DNA of 64,000 nucleotides from Protaetiibacter sp. SSC-01 (GCF_014483895.1 NZ_CP059987.1:1798001-1862000), one strand, 5' to 3'; shown: positions 10,604 to 25,492, counted from the first letter of the stretch. Numbers and translations: made by a program. Notes: generated by a model from the letters alone, not told the origin.

Positions 10604-11616
10604 GAATATAGTTCCGGCGCGACGTCGAGCGCGTAGATGGGCACGCCCGCACCCCACACCGCGGCCGCGGCGGCGCGGACGCGGTCGATGCCGCTTCCGG
10701 GAGTCTCGAGTGTGAGCCGCTCGCCGTCGTGGCGCACGACGGCGGTTCCGACGCGCACACGGCGCACACCCGTGATGTCGCGCACGTCCTCCGTCGCCGG
10801 GTAGTCCTCGGCGAGGCCACGCAGGTCCTCGAGGATGTAGTCCGGACGCGAGTCCGCCGCGGCCGCGAGCAGCTGCTTCGGACCGTCGATGCCGGTCAGC
10901 ACGAGCGCCGACTGCATCCCGGCGCGACGCGCGCCCATGATGTCGGTGTCGAGCCGGTCGCCGATGAAGAGCGGATGCCGCGCCCCGAAGCGCGCGACGG
11001 CGACGTCGAAGAGGGCTCGTTCGGGCTTGCCCGCGACGACGGGCAGTCGACCGACGGCCGTGTGCACCGCCGAGACGAGCGTGCCGTTGCCGGGCGCGGT
11101 GCCCCGCGCCTGCGGGATGGTCCAGTCGGTGTTCGTGGCGACCCACGGGATGCCGGCGTCGCCGCCCCGGAGCGCGAACGCGGCCTCGGCCAGGTCGGTC
11201 CATGCGACCGCGGGGGCGAAGCCCTGCACGACCGCGGCGGGATCGTCGTCCGCCGACCGCGTGACGCGGAAGCCGGCCTTCTCGACCTCGGAGACGAGGC
11301 CGTCGCCGCCGACGACGAGGATCGTCGACCCCGCGGGCACGAGGTCGGCCAGCAGCACGACCGCAGCCTGCGGCGAGGAGACGATCTCGTCGGGCGTCGC
11401 GTCGAGCCCGAGCTCGCGCAGCTGACCCGCGACCGTCTCTGGCGTACGCGACGCGTTGTTCGTGAGGTAGCCGAGCCGGATGCCGTACGCGGCCGCCGCG
11501 TTGAGCGCCTCGACTGCGTACGGGATCGCCTGGTGGCTCGCATAGACGACGCCGTCGAGGTCGGCGAGCAGGACGTCGACGCCGGCCAGTGGCGCCGACG
11601 GAGCGATAGCCGTCAC
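10600..11616 (-). CDS. HAD-superfamily (NagD/p-nitrophenyl phosphatase-like) phosphatase
   Basis: A 338-residue HAD subclass IIA phosphatase. Motif I is LLADLDGVVY with the nucleophilic Asp, motif II LTNNASRTPE, Lys motif VAGKPERALF, and motif IV LFIGDRLDTDIMGARRAG. The cap sits between motifs II and III as in NagD-type enzymes. A C-terminal extension of about 60 residues follows the HAD core. The start is a GTG overlapping the stop of the TPR gene (GTGA). Related enzymes dephosphorylate sugar or nucleotide monophosphates; the substrate here is unknown. It forms an operon with the TPR protein, the 61-residue protein and tlyA. Confidence 0.85.
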   Translation of the reverse strand: MTAIAPSAPLAGVDVLLADLDGVVYASHQAIPYAVEALNAAAAYGIRLGYLTNNASRTPETVAGQLRELGLDATPDEIVSSPQAAVVLLADLVPAGSTILVVGGDGLVSEVEKAGFRVTRSADDDPAAVVQGFAPAVAWTDLAEAAFALRGGDAGIPWVATNTDWTIPQARGTAPGNGTLVSAVHTAVGRLPVVAGKPERALFDVAVARFGARHPLFIGDRLDTDIMGARRAGMQSALVLTGIDGPKQLLAAAADSRPDYILEDLRGLAEDYPATEDVRDITGVRRVRVGTAVVRHDGERLTLETPGSGIDRVRAAAAAVWGAGVPIYALDVAPELYS

Positions 11617-12740
11617 TCGGGCTCGCCCTCCGCGGTCTCGTCCTCGAGTTCGACGATCTCGACGTCGTCGTACTCGTCGTCGAGGATCTCCTCGACGATC
11701 TCGATCGTGTCCTGACCCTCCGGAACGGACGCCTCCTCGAGCGCCTCCGCGGCGCGCTCCGAGCGGGCATACCACTCGGCGGCCTCCTCGCCACGGCCGA
11801 GCTCCTCGAGCACGGTCGCGTAGGCGTCGAACAGCGCAGGGCTGTACGAGAACGCGCGGTCGGGGTCGAGCTGCGGGATCTCGAGCTCCGTGAGCGCCAA
11901 CTCGGGCTGCCCCAGATCGAGGCGGGCACCCGACATCGCGATCGCGAGAGCGACCTGGACGGCGGGCTCGAGGTCCGCGCGCGGAACCGACCGGCCGAGC
12001 TCGAGGGCCTGCTGCGGTCGTCCGACGCCGCGCTCGGAGTCGACCATGAGAGGAAGCTGATCGTCGCGCCCCGTGATGCGACGGTAGGTGCGCAATTCGC
12101 GCAAGGCGAGCGCGAAGTCGCCCGTCGCGTACGCCGTGATCGCCGAGGTCTCACGCACGACACCGATGCGCCCCGCCCGACGCGCCGCAGCGAGCGCGTG
12201 CCGGTGTGCGAGCTCGGGATCCGTGTCGATCAGCCGCCCCGCCATGACGAGGTGCTTCGCGACCCAGTCGGCATTGTCCTTGCTGAGCGTCTTGAGCTCG
12301 GCACGGGCGGCGCGATCGAGCTGGTTCGCCGCGACATCCTCGGGGATGAGCGGGTCGTCGTGGCGCGGACGGTCGTCCTCGCGAGGCCGCGGCGGCCGGT
12401 CGGCGCGGTCTCCCGACCTCTCGCCCTTCTTCTCCCACGGCTTGCCACCGGGCTTGCCATCGCGCTTCTCCCAGGGCTTCCGCTCACCGCGCGCCTTGTC
12501 GCCCGGCTTGCCATCGCGCTTCTCCCAGGGCTTCCGCTCACCGCGCGCCTTGTCGCCCGGCTTGCGATCGCGCTTCTCCCAAGGCTTGCGGTCACCCGCG
12601 GGCTTGCCGCCGTCAGCGGAGTCGCGCTTCTTCCACGCGGGCTTGTCGCCGGCTCGTCCGGCGGGGCCGCCGGGCTTGCGCGGTCCGCGGGCGCCGTCGC
12701 CCGGACGCTTACCCTGCGGCCGCTTGCTCTCGTCAGCCAT
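11613..12740 (-). CDS. Tetratricopeptide-like protein with repeat-rich basic N-terminus
   Basis: A 375-residue protein in three parts. Residues 1-120 are disordered and very basic, built from near-identical 18-residue units of the type GERKPWEKRDGKPGDKAR. Residues 130-310 are helical and look like TPR or SEL-type repeats (HALAAARRAGRIGVVRETSA, TGDFALALRELRTYRRITGR, LGQPELALTELE, ELGRGEEAAEWYARSERA). The last 45 residues are strongly acidic (DDEYDDVEIVELEDE). The opposite charge at the two ends suggests intramolecular or nucleic-acid binding, which is inference. The ATG is preceded by GGGAG, and TAGCAT further upstream is a plausible -10. It is the first gene of the HAD-tlyA operon and lies downstream of the rRNA terminator. 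No enzymatic motif is seen. Confidence 0.8.
   Translation of the reverse strand: MADESKRPQGKRPGDGARGPRKPGGPAGRAGDKPAWKKRDSADGGKPAGDRKPWEKRDRKPGDKARGERKPWEKRDGKPGDKARGERKPWEKRDGKPGGKPWEKKGERSGDRADRPPRPREDDRPRHDDPLIPEDVAANQLDRAARAELKTLSKDNADWVAKHLVMAGRLIDTDPELAHRHALAAARRAGRIGVVRETSAITAYATGDFALALRELRTYRRITGRDDQLPLMVDSERGVGRPQQALELGRSVPRADLEPAVQVALAIAMSGARLDLGQPELALTELEIPQLDPDRAFSYSPALFDAYATVLEELGRGEEAAEWYARSERAAEALEEASVPEGQDTIEIVEEILDDEYDDVEIVELEDETAEGEPE
12451..12588. repeat. In-gene 54-bp tandem repeat
   Basis: Two full 54-bp units (12481-12534 and 12535-12588) and half a unit (12451-12480) lie inside the TPR gene. They differ at only a few bases and encode the 18-residue basic units ending in KPWEKRD. 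Such near-identity at DNA level implies recent expansion or frequent recombination, so the copy number may vary between strains. Confidence 0.85.
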
Positions 12741-12816
12741 CGTTCTCCCGTGGTCGGTTCATGCTACGGCCGGATCGAGCTCGATCGCGGGCCGAAAACG
12801 GTCCTTAAACGAAGAA

Positions 12817-12841
12817 GGCCCACCCGATGTACGGGTGGGCC
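12817..12841 (-). terminator. Intrinsic terminator of the rRNA operon
   Basis: A perfect 10-bp stem (GGCCCACCCG paired with CGGGTGGGCC) with a five-base loop lies about 15 bases after the end of 5S rRNA. On the minus strand the stem is followed by TTCTTCGTTT, a U-rich tail. It separates the rRNA operon from the TPR gene. Confidence 0.85.
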
Positions 12842-12855
12842 TCCTCGAAAGAAGT

Positions 12856-12971
12856 CCGGCGGTGTCCTACTCTCCCACAGGGTCACCCCTGCAGTACCAT
12901 CGGCGCTGAAGGTCTTAGCTTCCGGGTTCGGAATGTAACCGGGCGTTTCCCCTTCGCTATGGCCGCCGAAA
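12856..12971 (-). rRNA. rrf: 5S ribosomal RNA
   Basis: About 116 bases. The two ends pair (TTCGGCGG with CCGCCGGA) to form helix I, and the interior carries the conserved CGAACCCGGAAGCTAAG block and GGTACTGCAGGGG. It is the last gene of the 16S-23S-5S operon. End positions are estimated to within a few bases. Confidence 0.93.
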
Positions 12972-13083
12972 CACTATTGATTTCTCAGTCAAAGTGCTTC
13001 GATGAATCTCGAAGCGTTCCCGACCGTCAATCGGGAACCACAAAGTGGACGCGAGCAACACGATTCTAAGAACTCATGTGTTG
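12972..13083 (-). other. 23S-5S spacer with 3' strand of the 23S processing stem
   Basis: The spacer holds no gene. Bases 13044-13057 are perfectly complementary to 16319-16332 in the 16S-23S spacer, and 13061-13078 pair with 16196-16213 with one G-U-type mismatch. Together these form the long duplex closing the 23S precursor, the expected RNase III processing stalk. Confidence 0.75.
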
Positions 13084-18144
<5,061 letters not shown>

Positions 18145-18319
18145 GGTTTGGTAGCACGGCACCGAAGTGCCGGCAGAACCGTTGCGTTCACCGCGGGGAA
18201 AACCGCGGATCCTGCGAGTTGATCTGACTGAAAGGATCGTCTACTGACAATCCGTCAATCCAAAGGAATCTCTCTAGTGACCGAGGTCACCAGTCGAGGT
18301 TTTTGGCATTTGACATAGT

Positions 18320-18340
18320 GCACGCTGTTGAGTTCTCAAG
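18320..18340 (-). promoter_or_regulatory. rRNA leader conserved box
   Basis: The minus strand carries CTTGAGAACTCAACAGCGTGC, a segment conserved in actinobacterial rRNA leaders and thought to take part in antitermination. A sister copy with ACTACACAG lies in the 16S-23S spacer. Confidence 0.7.
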
Positions 18341-18395
18341 GATCGGGCGCTCCTGTCGCTCACCGTCTCCGGCTCGCCCTCAGGGCAACTTCTCC

Positions 18396-18423
18396 ATCCT
18401 AACCATCTCGTTCCGTCTGTCAA
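18396..18423 (-). promoter_or_regulatory. rRNA operon promoter, proximal
   Basis: TTGACA (18418-18423) and TAGGAT (18396-18401) on the minus strand, separated by 16 bases. It would give a leader of about 245 bases ahead of 16S rRNA, containing the conserved box and two small hairpins. Confidence 0.75.
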
Positions 18424-18607
18424 ATCGACGCGCCGGGAGCGAAGCTCCGGGCTGCGATCGACGACCGCGGTCTCCGAGAGGAGGACTCCCATCCTAGACC
18501 ATTCGGTCACACGGATGCTGGATCCGATTCAGATGGGGGTTGGTTCTCCGCTTGAGGGGGCGGGGCCTTGGCCTCTCCGCTCTTCCCTTTGGGGCGAACA
18601 AGTAAGA

Positions 18608-18636
18608 GATTACGTGGATTCGGGGGTCGTGCCAAA
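18608..18636 (-). promoter_or_regulatory. rRNA operon promoter, distal
   Basis: TTGGCA (18631-18636) and TAATCT (18608-18613) on the minus strand with a 17-base spacer, shortly after the tyrS stop codon. Multiple tandem promoters are usual for rRNA operons. A third TAGGAT at about 18494-18499 has no convincing -35. Confidence 0.6.
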
Positions 18637-18681
18637 TCGCGGTTGCATCCCGGGCGTGTCGCGACTGACTGCCCCGGAAAA

Positions 18682-19983
18682 TCAGGCCAGTACGACTCCC
18701 GCGAGAGTCTTCTTCCCGCGGCGCAGCACGGCCCGGCCGCCCGCGAGGCCGGCGCCGGCGAGGGTCGCGTCGGGATCCTCGACCTTCGCGTTGTTCAGGT
18801 AGACGCCTCCCTGGGCGATCGCCCGCCGCGCCTCGGAGAGGCTCTGGCAGAGCTTGGTGGCCACGAGCGCCTGCACGACGGTCGCGTCCTCCCCCAGCTC
18901 CGCGTTCTCGAGCTCCTCCACGGCGGCCGCGAGGGTCGCCGCATCGAGCGACGACAGATCGCCCTGACCGAACAGGGCCTCGGATGCGGCGATCACCGCA
19001 TCCGTCGCCCCCCGTCCATGGACGAGCGTCGTCACCTCGCGTGCGAGCGTGCGCTGCGCCTCACGACGGAACGGCTGCTCGCGCACCTCGTGCTCGAGCG
19101 CCTCGATCTGCTCGCGTGTCAGGAAGGTGAACACCTTGAGCCGCGCGATGACGTCCGAGTCGTCGGTGTTGAGCCAGAACTGGTAGAAGCGGTAGGGGCT
19201 GCACATCTCGGCGTCGAGCCAGATGGCGTTGCCCTCGCTCTTGCCGAACTTGGTGCCGTCGGAGTTCGTGATGAGCGGCGTGCCGATCGCGTGCACGCTC
19301 CTGCCCTCCACCCGGTGGATGAGGTCGGTTCCGCTCGTGAGGTTGCCCCACTGGTCGCTTCCGCCCGTCTGCAGCACGCAGTCGTACTGGCGGTACAGCT
19401 CGAGGAAGTCCATGCCCTGCAGGATCTGGTAGCTGAACTCCGTGTAGCTGATGCCCGCGTCGGAGTTGAGCCGCGCCGCGACCGCGTCCTTCTTGAGCAT
19501 CGTGCCGACGCGGAAGTGCTTGCCGATCTCGCGCAGGAAGTCGATCGCGCTGAGCGGCGCCGTCCAGTCGAGGTTGTTCACGATGCGCGCCGCGGCGTCA
19601 CCCTCGAACGACAGGAACCGTTCGATCTGCCCCTGCAGCCTCCCGACCCACTCGGCGACCGTCTCCCTGTCGTTGAGGGTGCGCTCGGCGCTCGGGCGCG
19701 GATCGCCGATGAGGCCCGTCGAACCGCCCACGAGGCCGAGCGGCCGGTGGCCGGCGAGCTGGAGCCGCCGCAGCACGAGCAGCTGCACGAGGTTGCCGAG
19801 GTGCAAGCTCGGCGCCGTCGGGTCGAACCCGCAGTAGTACACGATCGGCGGCCCCGCGAGCAGCTCCTTGAGAGCATCGGGGTCGGTCGACACGTGAACG
19901 AGGCCGCGCCAGTTCAGCTCCTCCCAGATGTCCGGGAAGGAGGGGTCGTTACGCTGCGCGCTGAGGATCTCGGATGCGGGCAC
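18682..19983 (-). CDS. tyrS: Tyrosyl-tRNA synthetase
   Basis: A 433-residue class I synthetase that charges tRNA-Tyr. Visible landmarks are YYCGFDPTAPSLHLGNLV (the HIGH motif as HLGN), LVGGSTGLIGDP, the tyrosine pocket YTEFSYQILQGMDF, QTGGSDQWGN and the KMSKS equivalent KFGKSEG. A C-terminal S4-like RNA-binding domain (LCQSLSEARRAIAQGGVYLN) closes the protein. The start is GTG, exactly six bases after TAGCCT, implying a leaderless mRNA; hence no T-box leader. It sits upstream of the rRNA operon in the same direction, and transcripts may read into it. The divergent DUF2207 gene starts only 38 bases away. Confidence 0.96.
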   Translation of the reverse strand: MPASEILSAQRNDPSFPDIWEELNWRGLVHVSTDPDALKELLAGPPIVYYCGFDPTAPSLHLGNLVQLLVLRRLQLAGHRPLGLVGGSTGLIGDPRPSAERTLNDRETVAEWVGRLQGQIERFLSFEGDAAARIVNNLDWTAPLSAIDFLREIGKHFRVGTMLKKDAVAARLNSDAGISYTEFSYQILQGMDFLELYRQYDCVLQTGGSDQWGNLTSGTDLIHRVEGRSVHAIGTPLITNSDGTKFGKSEGNAIWLDAEMCSPYRFYQFWLNTDDSDVIARLKVFTFLTREQIEALEHEVREQPFRREAQRTLAREVTTLVHGRGATDAVIAASEALFGQGDLSSLDAATLAAAVEELENAELGEDATVVQALVATKLCQSLSEARRAIAQGGVYLNNAKVEDPDATLAGAGLAGGRAVLRRGKKTLAGVVLA

Positions 19984-20021
19984 CCGGCCAGGCTATCGCG
20001 TCGCCTGAGTAGGCTCGGGCC
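19984..20021. promoter_or_regulatory. Back-to-back leaderless promoters of tyrS and the DUF2207 gene
   Basis: In this 38-base gap TAGCCT (19990-19995, minus) lies six bases before the tyrS GTG, and TAGGCT (20010-20015, plus) lies six bases before the DUF2207 GTG. The arrangement is symmetric and leaves no room for Shine-Dalgarno leaders. The two -35 regions must overlap the opposite promoter, so the genes may compete for polymerase. Confidence 0.6.
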
Positions 20022-21914
20022 GTGCGCGACCACCACCCCCGCCGTCCCGTCCGCGCCGCCGCGCTCCGCGTCGCCGGCGCCCTCGCCCTCGTGCTCGCGG
20101 CCGCCGCGCCCGCGGGCTCCGCATCCGCGGCGCCGGCATCCGCGGCACCTGCCCGCCCGGCGCCCGCGCCCGCATCCGCGTGGGGAGCCGCGAGCGTCGA
20201 CGACTTCGAGTTCGCGTCGTTCCACGCCGACTACCTGCTCGACCGCGACGCCGCCGGCCGGGCGTCGCTCAGCGTCACCGAGACGCTCGTGGCCGTGTTC
20301 CCCGCCGTCGACCAGAACCACGGCATCGAGCGCGCGATCCCCCGCAGCTACCAGCGCGCGAGCCTCGGCCTCGAGATCCGCTCGGTGCGCGACGCCGAGG
20401 GGCTCCCTCTCCCCTACACGCTCATCGACGACGGCGACTTCCTCGTCGTGCGCATCGGAGACGCCGACGTCTTCGTGCACGGCGAGCAGAGCTACGTCAT
20501 CGAGTACGCGGCGCACGACGTCGTGCGCTCCTTCTCCGACACGGGGGTCGACGAGTTCTACTGGGACATCAACGGCACCGGGAGTCCCCAGCCGTACGGC
20601 GAGGTCACGGCCGTGCTCGAGCTCTCCCCCGAGCTGGAGGCCACCCCGACGGGCGCGGCGCGCTGCTACGTCGGTGGCGAAGGTGCGGAGGACGCCTGCG
20701 ACGTCGAGGTGACGTCGACGGGCGCGTCGGTCGAGGTCGCGGGAGTCGGCCCGCAGGAGACCGTCACGTGGGCCATCGCCTTCCCCACGGGCACCTTCCG
20801 CACCCCCGCGCTGCCCGCGGACTCCTGGGTCGTGCGGGTCGTCCCGTGGGTGCTGCTCGGCATCACGGGCGCGTGCCTGCTCATCGTGCTGTGGTTGCGC
20901 GTCGTCGTCTTCCGCGACGCCCCCGGTCGCGGCGTCGTCGTGCCGCAGTACGAGCCCTTCCCGGAGCTCGGGGTCATGGAGGCCGCGGTGCTCATGCGCC
21001 GCCAGCCGCGCGACCTGCCGGCGCAGTTCGTGCAGCTCGTCGTGACGCGCGCGGCACGGCTCATCGACAGAGGCGAGGAGGTCGCGAAGCGCAAGCGCTA
21101 CCGGCTCGAGCTGCTCGACACCTCGACGCTCGACCGCGACGACGCGATCGCCGTCGCCACGCTCTTCGGCCGCACCGGCAAGCGCACGGGCATCGACCTC
21201 GACACGGACGACCGCAAGCTGGGCGACCGCATCGCGACCCTGCGGGCGAAGGTGCGCGTCGAGGTCGCGAAGCGCTACCGCACCCGCATCCGCTCACCGT
21301 GGACGTCGGTCGTGCGCATCGCCCTCGCCGTGAACGCCGTCGCGGCGCTCGTGGTCGCGTTCTGGGCGGCGGAGACGGATGCGGGCAGCCCGCTCCTCGT
21401 GTGGCAGCTCGTGGCGGTCTTCGTCGCGGGCGTGCTGCTCATGGGCTTCGCGGGATCACCCGACGTGCTCACGGCGGAAGGCGCCCTCGCGCGCGAGCAT
21501 CTGGACGGCATCCGCGACTACCTCGAGCTCGCCGAGGCGGACCGCATCCGCGTGCTGCAGAGCCCCGACACCGCGGAGCGCACGCCCGTCGACACCGACG
21601 ACCGGGAGGCGGTCGTGCGGCTGTACGAGCGCCTTCTGCCCTACGCGATGATCTTCGGGATCGAGGAGCGCTGGCAGAAGGAGCTCGGCACGCTCTACGA
21701 GACGACGCCGACCGAGATCGCGCCCGTGCTGCAGTCCACGCCGCTCTCGGGCTTCGTGTCGGGCTACGCGGCGGCGAGCTTCGCGACGGCTCCCCCGCCG
21801 ACGTCGTCGTCCTCGTCGTGGTCGGGTTCCGGCGGCAGCAGCTCGTTCGGCGGCTCGAGCGGCGGTGGGTTCGCGGGCGGCGGCGGCGGTGGCGGCGGCG
21901 CCCGCGGGTGGTGA
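20022..21914 (+). CDS. DUF2207 membrane protein with Gly-rich tail
   Basis: A 630-residue predicted membrane protein. It has an N-terminal signal peptide (ALRVAGALALVLAAAAPAG), an Ala/Pro-rich linker and a long extracytoplasmic domain. That domain matches the DUF2207 pattern: VTETLVAVFPAVDQNHGIERAIPR, then YTLIDDGDFLVVRIGDAD and VIEYAAHDVVRSF. A transmembrane helix near residue 285 (VVPWVLLGITGACLLIVLWL) is followed by a cytoplasmic region, two more helices near 430-485, and a tail of Ser and Gly ending in GGGGGGGGARGW. Function is unknown; relatives are widespread in Gram-positives. The GTG start fits a leaderless promoter. An upstream alternative is excluded by the tyrS gene. Confidence 0.85.
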   Translation: MRDHHPRRPVRAAALRVAGALALVLAAAAPAGSASAAPASAAPARPAPAPASAWGAASVDDFEFASFHADYLLDRDAAGRASLSVTETLVAVFPAVDQNHGIERAIPRSYQRASLGLEIRSVRDAEGLPLPYTLIDDGDFLVVRIGDADVFVHGEQSYVIEYAAHDVVRSFSDTGVDEFYWDINGTGSPQPYGEVTAVLELSPELEATPTGAARCYVGGEGAEDACDVEVTSTGASVEVAGVGPQETVTWAIAFPTGTFRTPALPADSWVVRVVPWVLLGITGACLLIVLWLRVVVFRDAPGRGVVVPQYEPFPELGVMEAAVLMRRQPRDLPAQFVQLVVTRAARLIDRGEEVAKRKRYRLELLDTSTLDRDDAIAVATLFGRTGKRTGIDLDTDDRKLGDRIATLRAKVRVEVAKRYRTRIRSPWTSVVRIALAVNAVAALVVAFWAAETDAGSPLLVWQLVAVFVAGVLLMGFAGSPDVLTAEGALAREHLDGIRDYLELAEADRIRVLQSPDTAERTPVDTDDREAVVRLYERLLPYAMIFGIEERWQKELGTLYETTPTEIAPVLQSTPLSGFVSGYAAASFATAPPPTSSSSSWSGSGGSSSFGGSSGGGFAGGGGGGGGARGW

Positions 21915-21957
21915 GCCCGCGGCTGGTGAGCCTGCGGGGTTGATGCGGCCGTCATCT

Positions 21958-21998
21958 ACCCTCAAGGGTTGATATCGGGAGAATCATGCTTGTAGGCT
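21958..21998 (+). promoter_or_regulatory. Promoter and possible operator of the SatD-like operon
   Basis: TTGATA (21969-21974) and TAGGCT (21993-21998) with an 18-base spacer. Directly in front, and touching the -35, is the perfect palindrome ACCCTCAAGGGT (21958-21969), a candidate repressor site. A GGGAG Shine-Dalgarno follows at 22004-22008. Confidence 0.5.
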
Positions 21999-22014
21999 TG
22001 ATGCGGGAGTGACC

Positions 22015-22647
22015 ATGTTCGCCATCACCGCAGACCAGATCGACAGTCGCATCCGCCCCGACCACGCCGACGAGGCCCTCGCCATCCTCGCCCACGTCGG
22101 CGGAGACCGCCTCGCCCTGCCCGCAGACCGCACGGCGGGCGACGAGGTGCAGGCGCTCACCGAGGACCCGCGCACGGCGCTCGACATCGTTCTCGCCCTC
22201 GCCCGCACGGGACTGTGGAGCATCGGGGTGGGAATCGGCGACGTGCGAGCCCCGCTCCCCACCGCGACCCGCGCCGCGACCGGCGACGCGCTCGTCGCGG
22301 CGCGCGAGGCCGTCGAGGCGGCGAAGCGCCGACAGTGGCGGCTCGCCGTCGCGGGCGACCGCATCGCACCCGCCGCCGAGACCCTCCAGGCGATGATCGA
22401 GCTCCTGCTGCAGCTGCGCGAGCGCCGCTCCCCCGAGGGGTGGGAACTGTACGATCTCGTGGAGGCCGGCCTCACACAGGCGGAGGCCGCCGAACGGCTC
22501 GGCATCACCCCGCAGGCCGCCAGCAAGCGGGCGCTCGCCGCGGCCGTCCGCCTCGACGCGGCGGCCCGCGACGGGATCGTCGAGCTGCTCGCACTCGCGA
22601 ACGGCACGGATGCCGGGCGCGAGCCCGGAACGGAGGACAACGCGTGA
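22015..22647 (+). CDS. SatD-like helix-turn-helix protein
   Basis: A 210-residue protein. The N-terminus (MFAITADQIDSRIRPDHADE) and overall layout resemble the SatD family, whose role is uncertain. The C-terminal third has a clear helix-turn-helix, GLTQAEAAERLGITPQAASKRALAAAV, suggesting DNA binding. No enzyme motif is obvious. The ATG is chosen because GGGAG ends six bases upstream; a GTG six bases earlier would leave no spacing. The stop overlaps the GTG of the next gene (GTGA), a membrane protein, and such a pair of SatD and membrane protein is seen in other actinobacteria as far as I recall. A palindrome in front of the promoter may be its own binding site. The family call is moderate. 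Confidence 0.65.
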   Translation: MFAITADQIDSRIRPDHADEALAILAHVGGDRLALPADRTAGDEVQALTEDPRTALDIVLALARTGLWSIGVGIGDVRAPLPTATRAATGDALVAAREAVEAAKRRQWRLAVAGDRIAPAAETLQAMIELLLQLRERRSPEGWELYDLVEAGLTQAEAAERLGITPQAASKRALAAAVRLDAAARDGIVELLALANGTDAGREPGTEDNA

Positions 22648-23216
22648 TCGTCATCGGCTACCTGTTCTGGGCGCTCTCCCTCCTCGTGATCGGCGGGGCC
22701 GTCGCGGCGACCGTGCTCGCGGCCCGCCTCGGCAAGCCCTGGCTCGCGCTCTTCGCCCTCGCGCCCGTGGGCCTCGGGCTCCTCGGCGCCGCCTTCGGCA
22801 TCCGCCTGCTGCCCGAGCCGTCGGCCTTCGCCGTCGTGCTCGCGCTCGGCATCGCGACGCTCGCGATCCTCGCGGGCAGCCCGCTGACGACGATCGTGCT
22901 CGACCTCGCCAGTCGGGGCGCCCCGGTGCGCCGCGGCGCCCACGGCGGCATCCTCATCCGGCGCGAGCGCACCGGCGAGGAGCAGGAGGTGCTGCGCGGC
23001 GGCACGACGATCGGCCTGCTCGAGCGCGCCGCGATCGTCGGCGCCATCGCCGTCGGGCACCCCGAGGTCATCGCAGCGCTCATCGCCATCAAGGGCCTCG
23101 GCCGCTTCAACGAGCTCGACTCCTCGGCCGCCCGCGAGCGGTTCATCATCGGCACGCTCGCGAGCATGCTGTGGGCCGGCGCGTGCGCCGTGCTCATCAC
23201 CGTCACCGTGGCGTGA
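22644..23216 (+). CDS. Membrane protein paired with the SatD-like regulator
   Basis: A 190-residue integral membrane protein with about four or five helices: residues 1-25, 31-52, 57-80, one near 120-140 and one at the C-terminus (GTLASMLWAGACAVLITVTVA). A hydrophilic stretch with RRGAHGGILIRRERTGEEQE lies between helices three and four. The GTG start overlaps the stop of the SatD-like gene, so the two are coupled. No transport signature is recognised. Its 3' end overlaps the convergent glycosylase gene by 14 bases. The function may be sensed or controlled by the SatD-like partner, which is inference. Confidence 0.75.
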   Translation: MIVIGYLFWALSLLVIGGAVAATVLAARLGKPWLALFALAPVGLGLLGAAFGIRLLPEPSAFAVVLALGIATLAILAGSPLTTIVLDLASRGAPVRRGAHGGILIRRERTGEEQEVLRGGTTIGLLERAAIVGAIAVGHPEVIAALIAIKGLGRFNELDSSAARERFIIGTLASMLWAGACAVLITVTVA

Positions 23217-23804
23217 CGCGCCTCCGCGGCACCGCCGCCCGGTAGGGCGACACCGTCGGGTCGCCGGGGATCCAGAACCGCAGGGGGAAGGCATCCGTGC
23301 CTCCCTCGCCCGAGACACCCACACGCGGCCCTGCCGCGACGGGCGACGGATGCGGGGCGGGCTCGAGCGCGAACGGCGCGCCGTCGAGGGGCGCGGTGTC
23401 GTCGCCGAGCACCATGCCGAGCGCCTTCGTGAGCCGCGCAGGCCCGCGGGCGAGCTCGGCATCCGTCTTCGCGGTGGGACGCCGCTCGCGCGCGAGCTCG
23501 ATCCCGTCGACGACCTCCCCCGCACGCAGCAGCACGGCGCTCGCGGTGCCCGCGGGCGAGCACACGACGTTCGCGCACACGTGCATGCCGTAGCTGAAGT
23601 ACACGTACAGGTGCCCGGGCTCGCCGAACATCGTGCGCGTGCGCGGCGTGAGCCCGCGGAACGCGTGCGAGCCGGGGTCGGCCTCGCCGAGGTACGCCTC
23701 GACCTCGGTGAGCCGCACCGAGACGCCCCGCCCCGTCAGCAGAGCGCCGAGCAGGAGCGGCGCGACCTCGTCGGCCGGACGCTCGAGGAACGCGAGGGGT
23801 GCGG

Positions 23805-23808
<4 letters not shown>
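23203..23808 (-). CDS. 3-methyladenine DNA glycosylase, Mpg/AAG family, probable CTG start
   Basis: A 201-residue DNA glycosylase that removes alkylated purines. The family core is clear: LTEVEAYLGEADPGSHAFRG with the catalytic Glu, RTRTMFGEPGHLYVYFSYGMHVCANVVC, and RGPARLTKALG. No ATG, GTG or TTG is available at a sensible N-terminus. The best start is the CTG before TAPLAFLERP, which overlaps the stop of the upstream membrane gene in a CTGA arrangement, giving the normal N-terminal length; the next GTG would cut into the conserved core. Longer upstream frames run through the neighbour gene out of frame. It is the last gene of argH-membrane protein-mpg. Confidence 0.85.
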
Positions 23809-25459
<1,651 letters not shown>

Positions 25460-25480
25460 CTAGAAGCGGGGCGCGCCCGT

Positions 25481-25492
25481 TAGGGTGGCGTC
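25481..25492 (+). promoter_or_regulatory. Putative leaderless promoter of the P/Y/Q/G-rich membrane protein gene
   Basis: TAGGGT (25481-25486) is followed by six bases and the ATG at 25493. There is no Shine-Dalgarno. It overlaps the upstream region of the divergent argH gene. Confidence 0.5.

Noticed and set aside
12451-12588. Possible CRISPR or minisatellite array
   Set aside because: The units are in frame within a gene, lack spacers and encode protein repeats.
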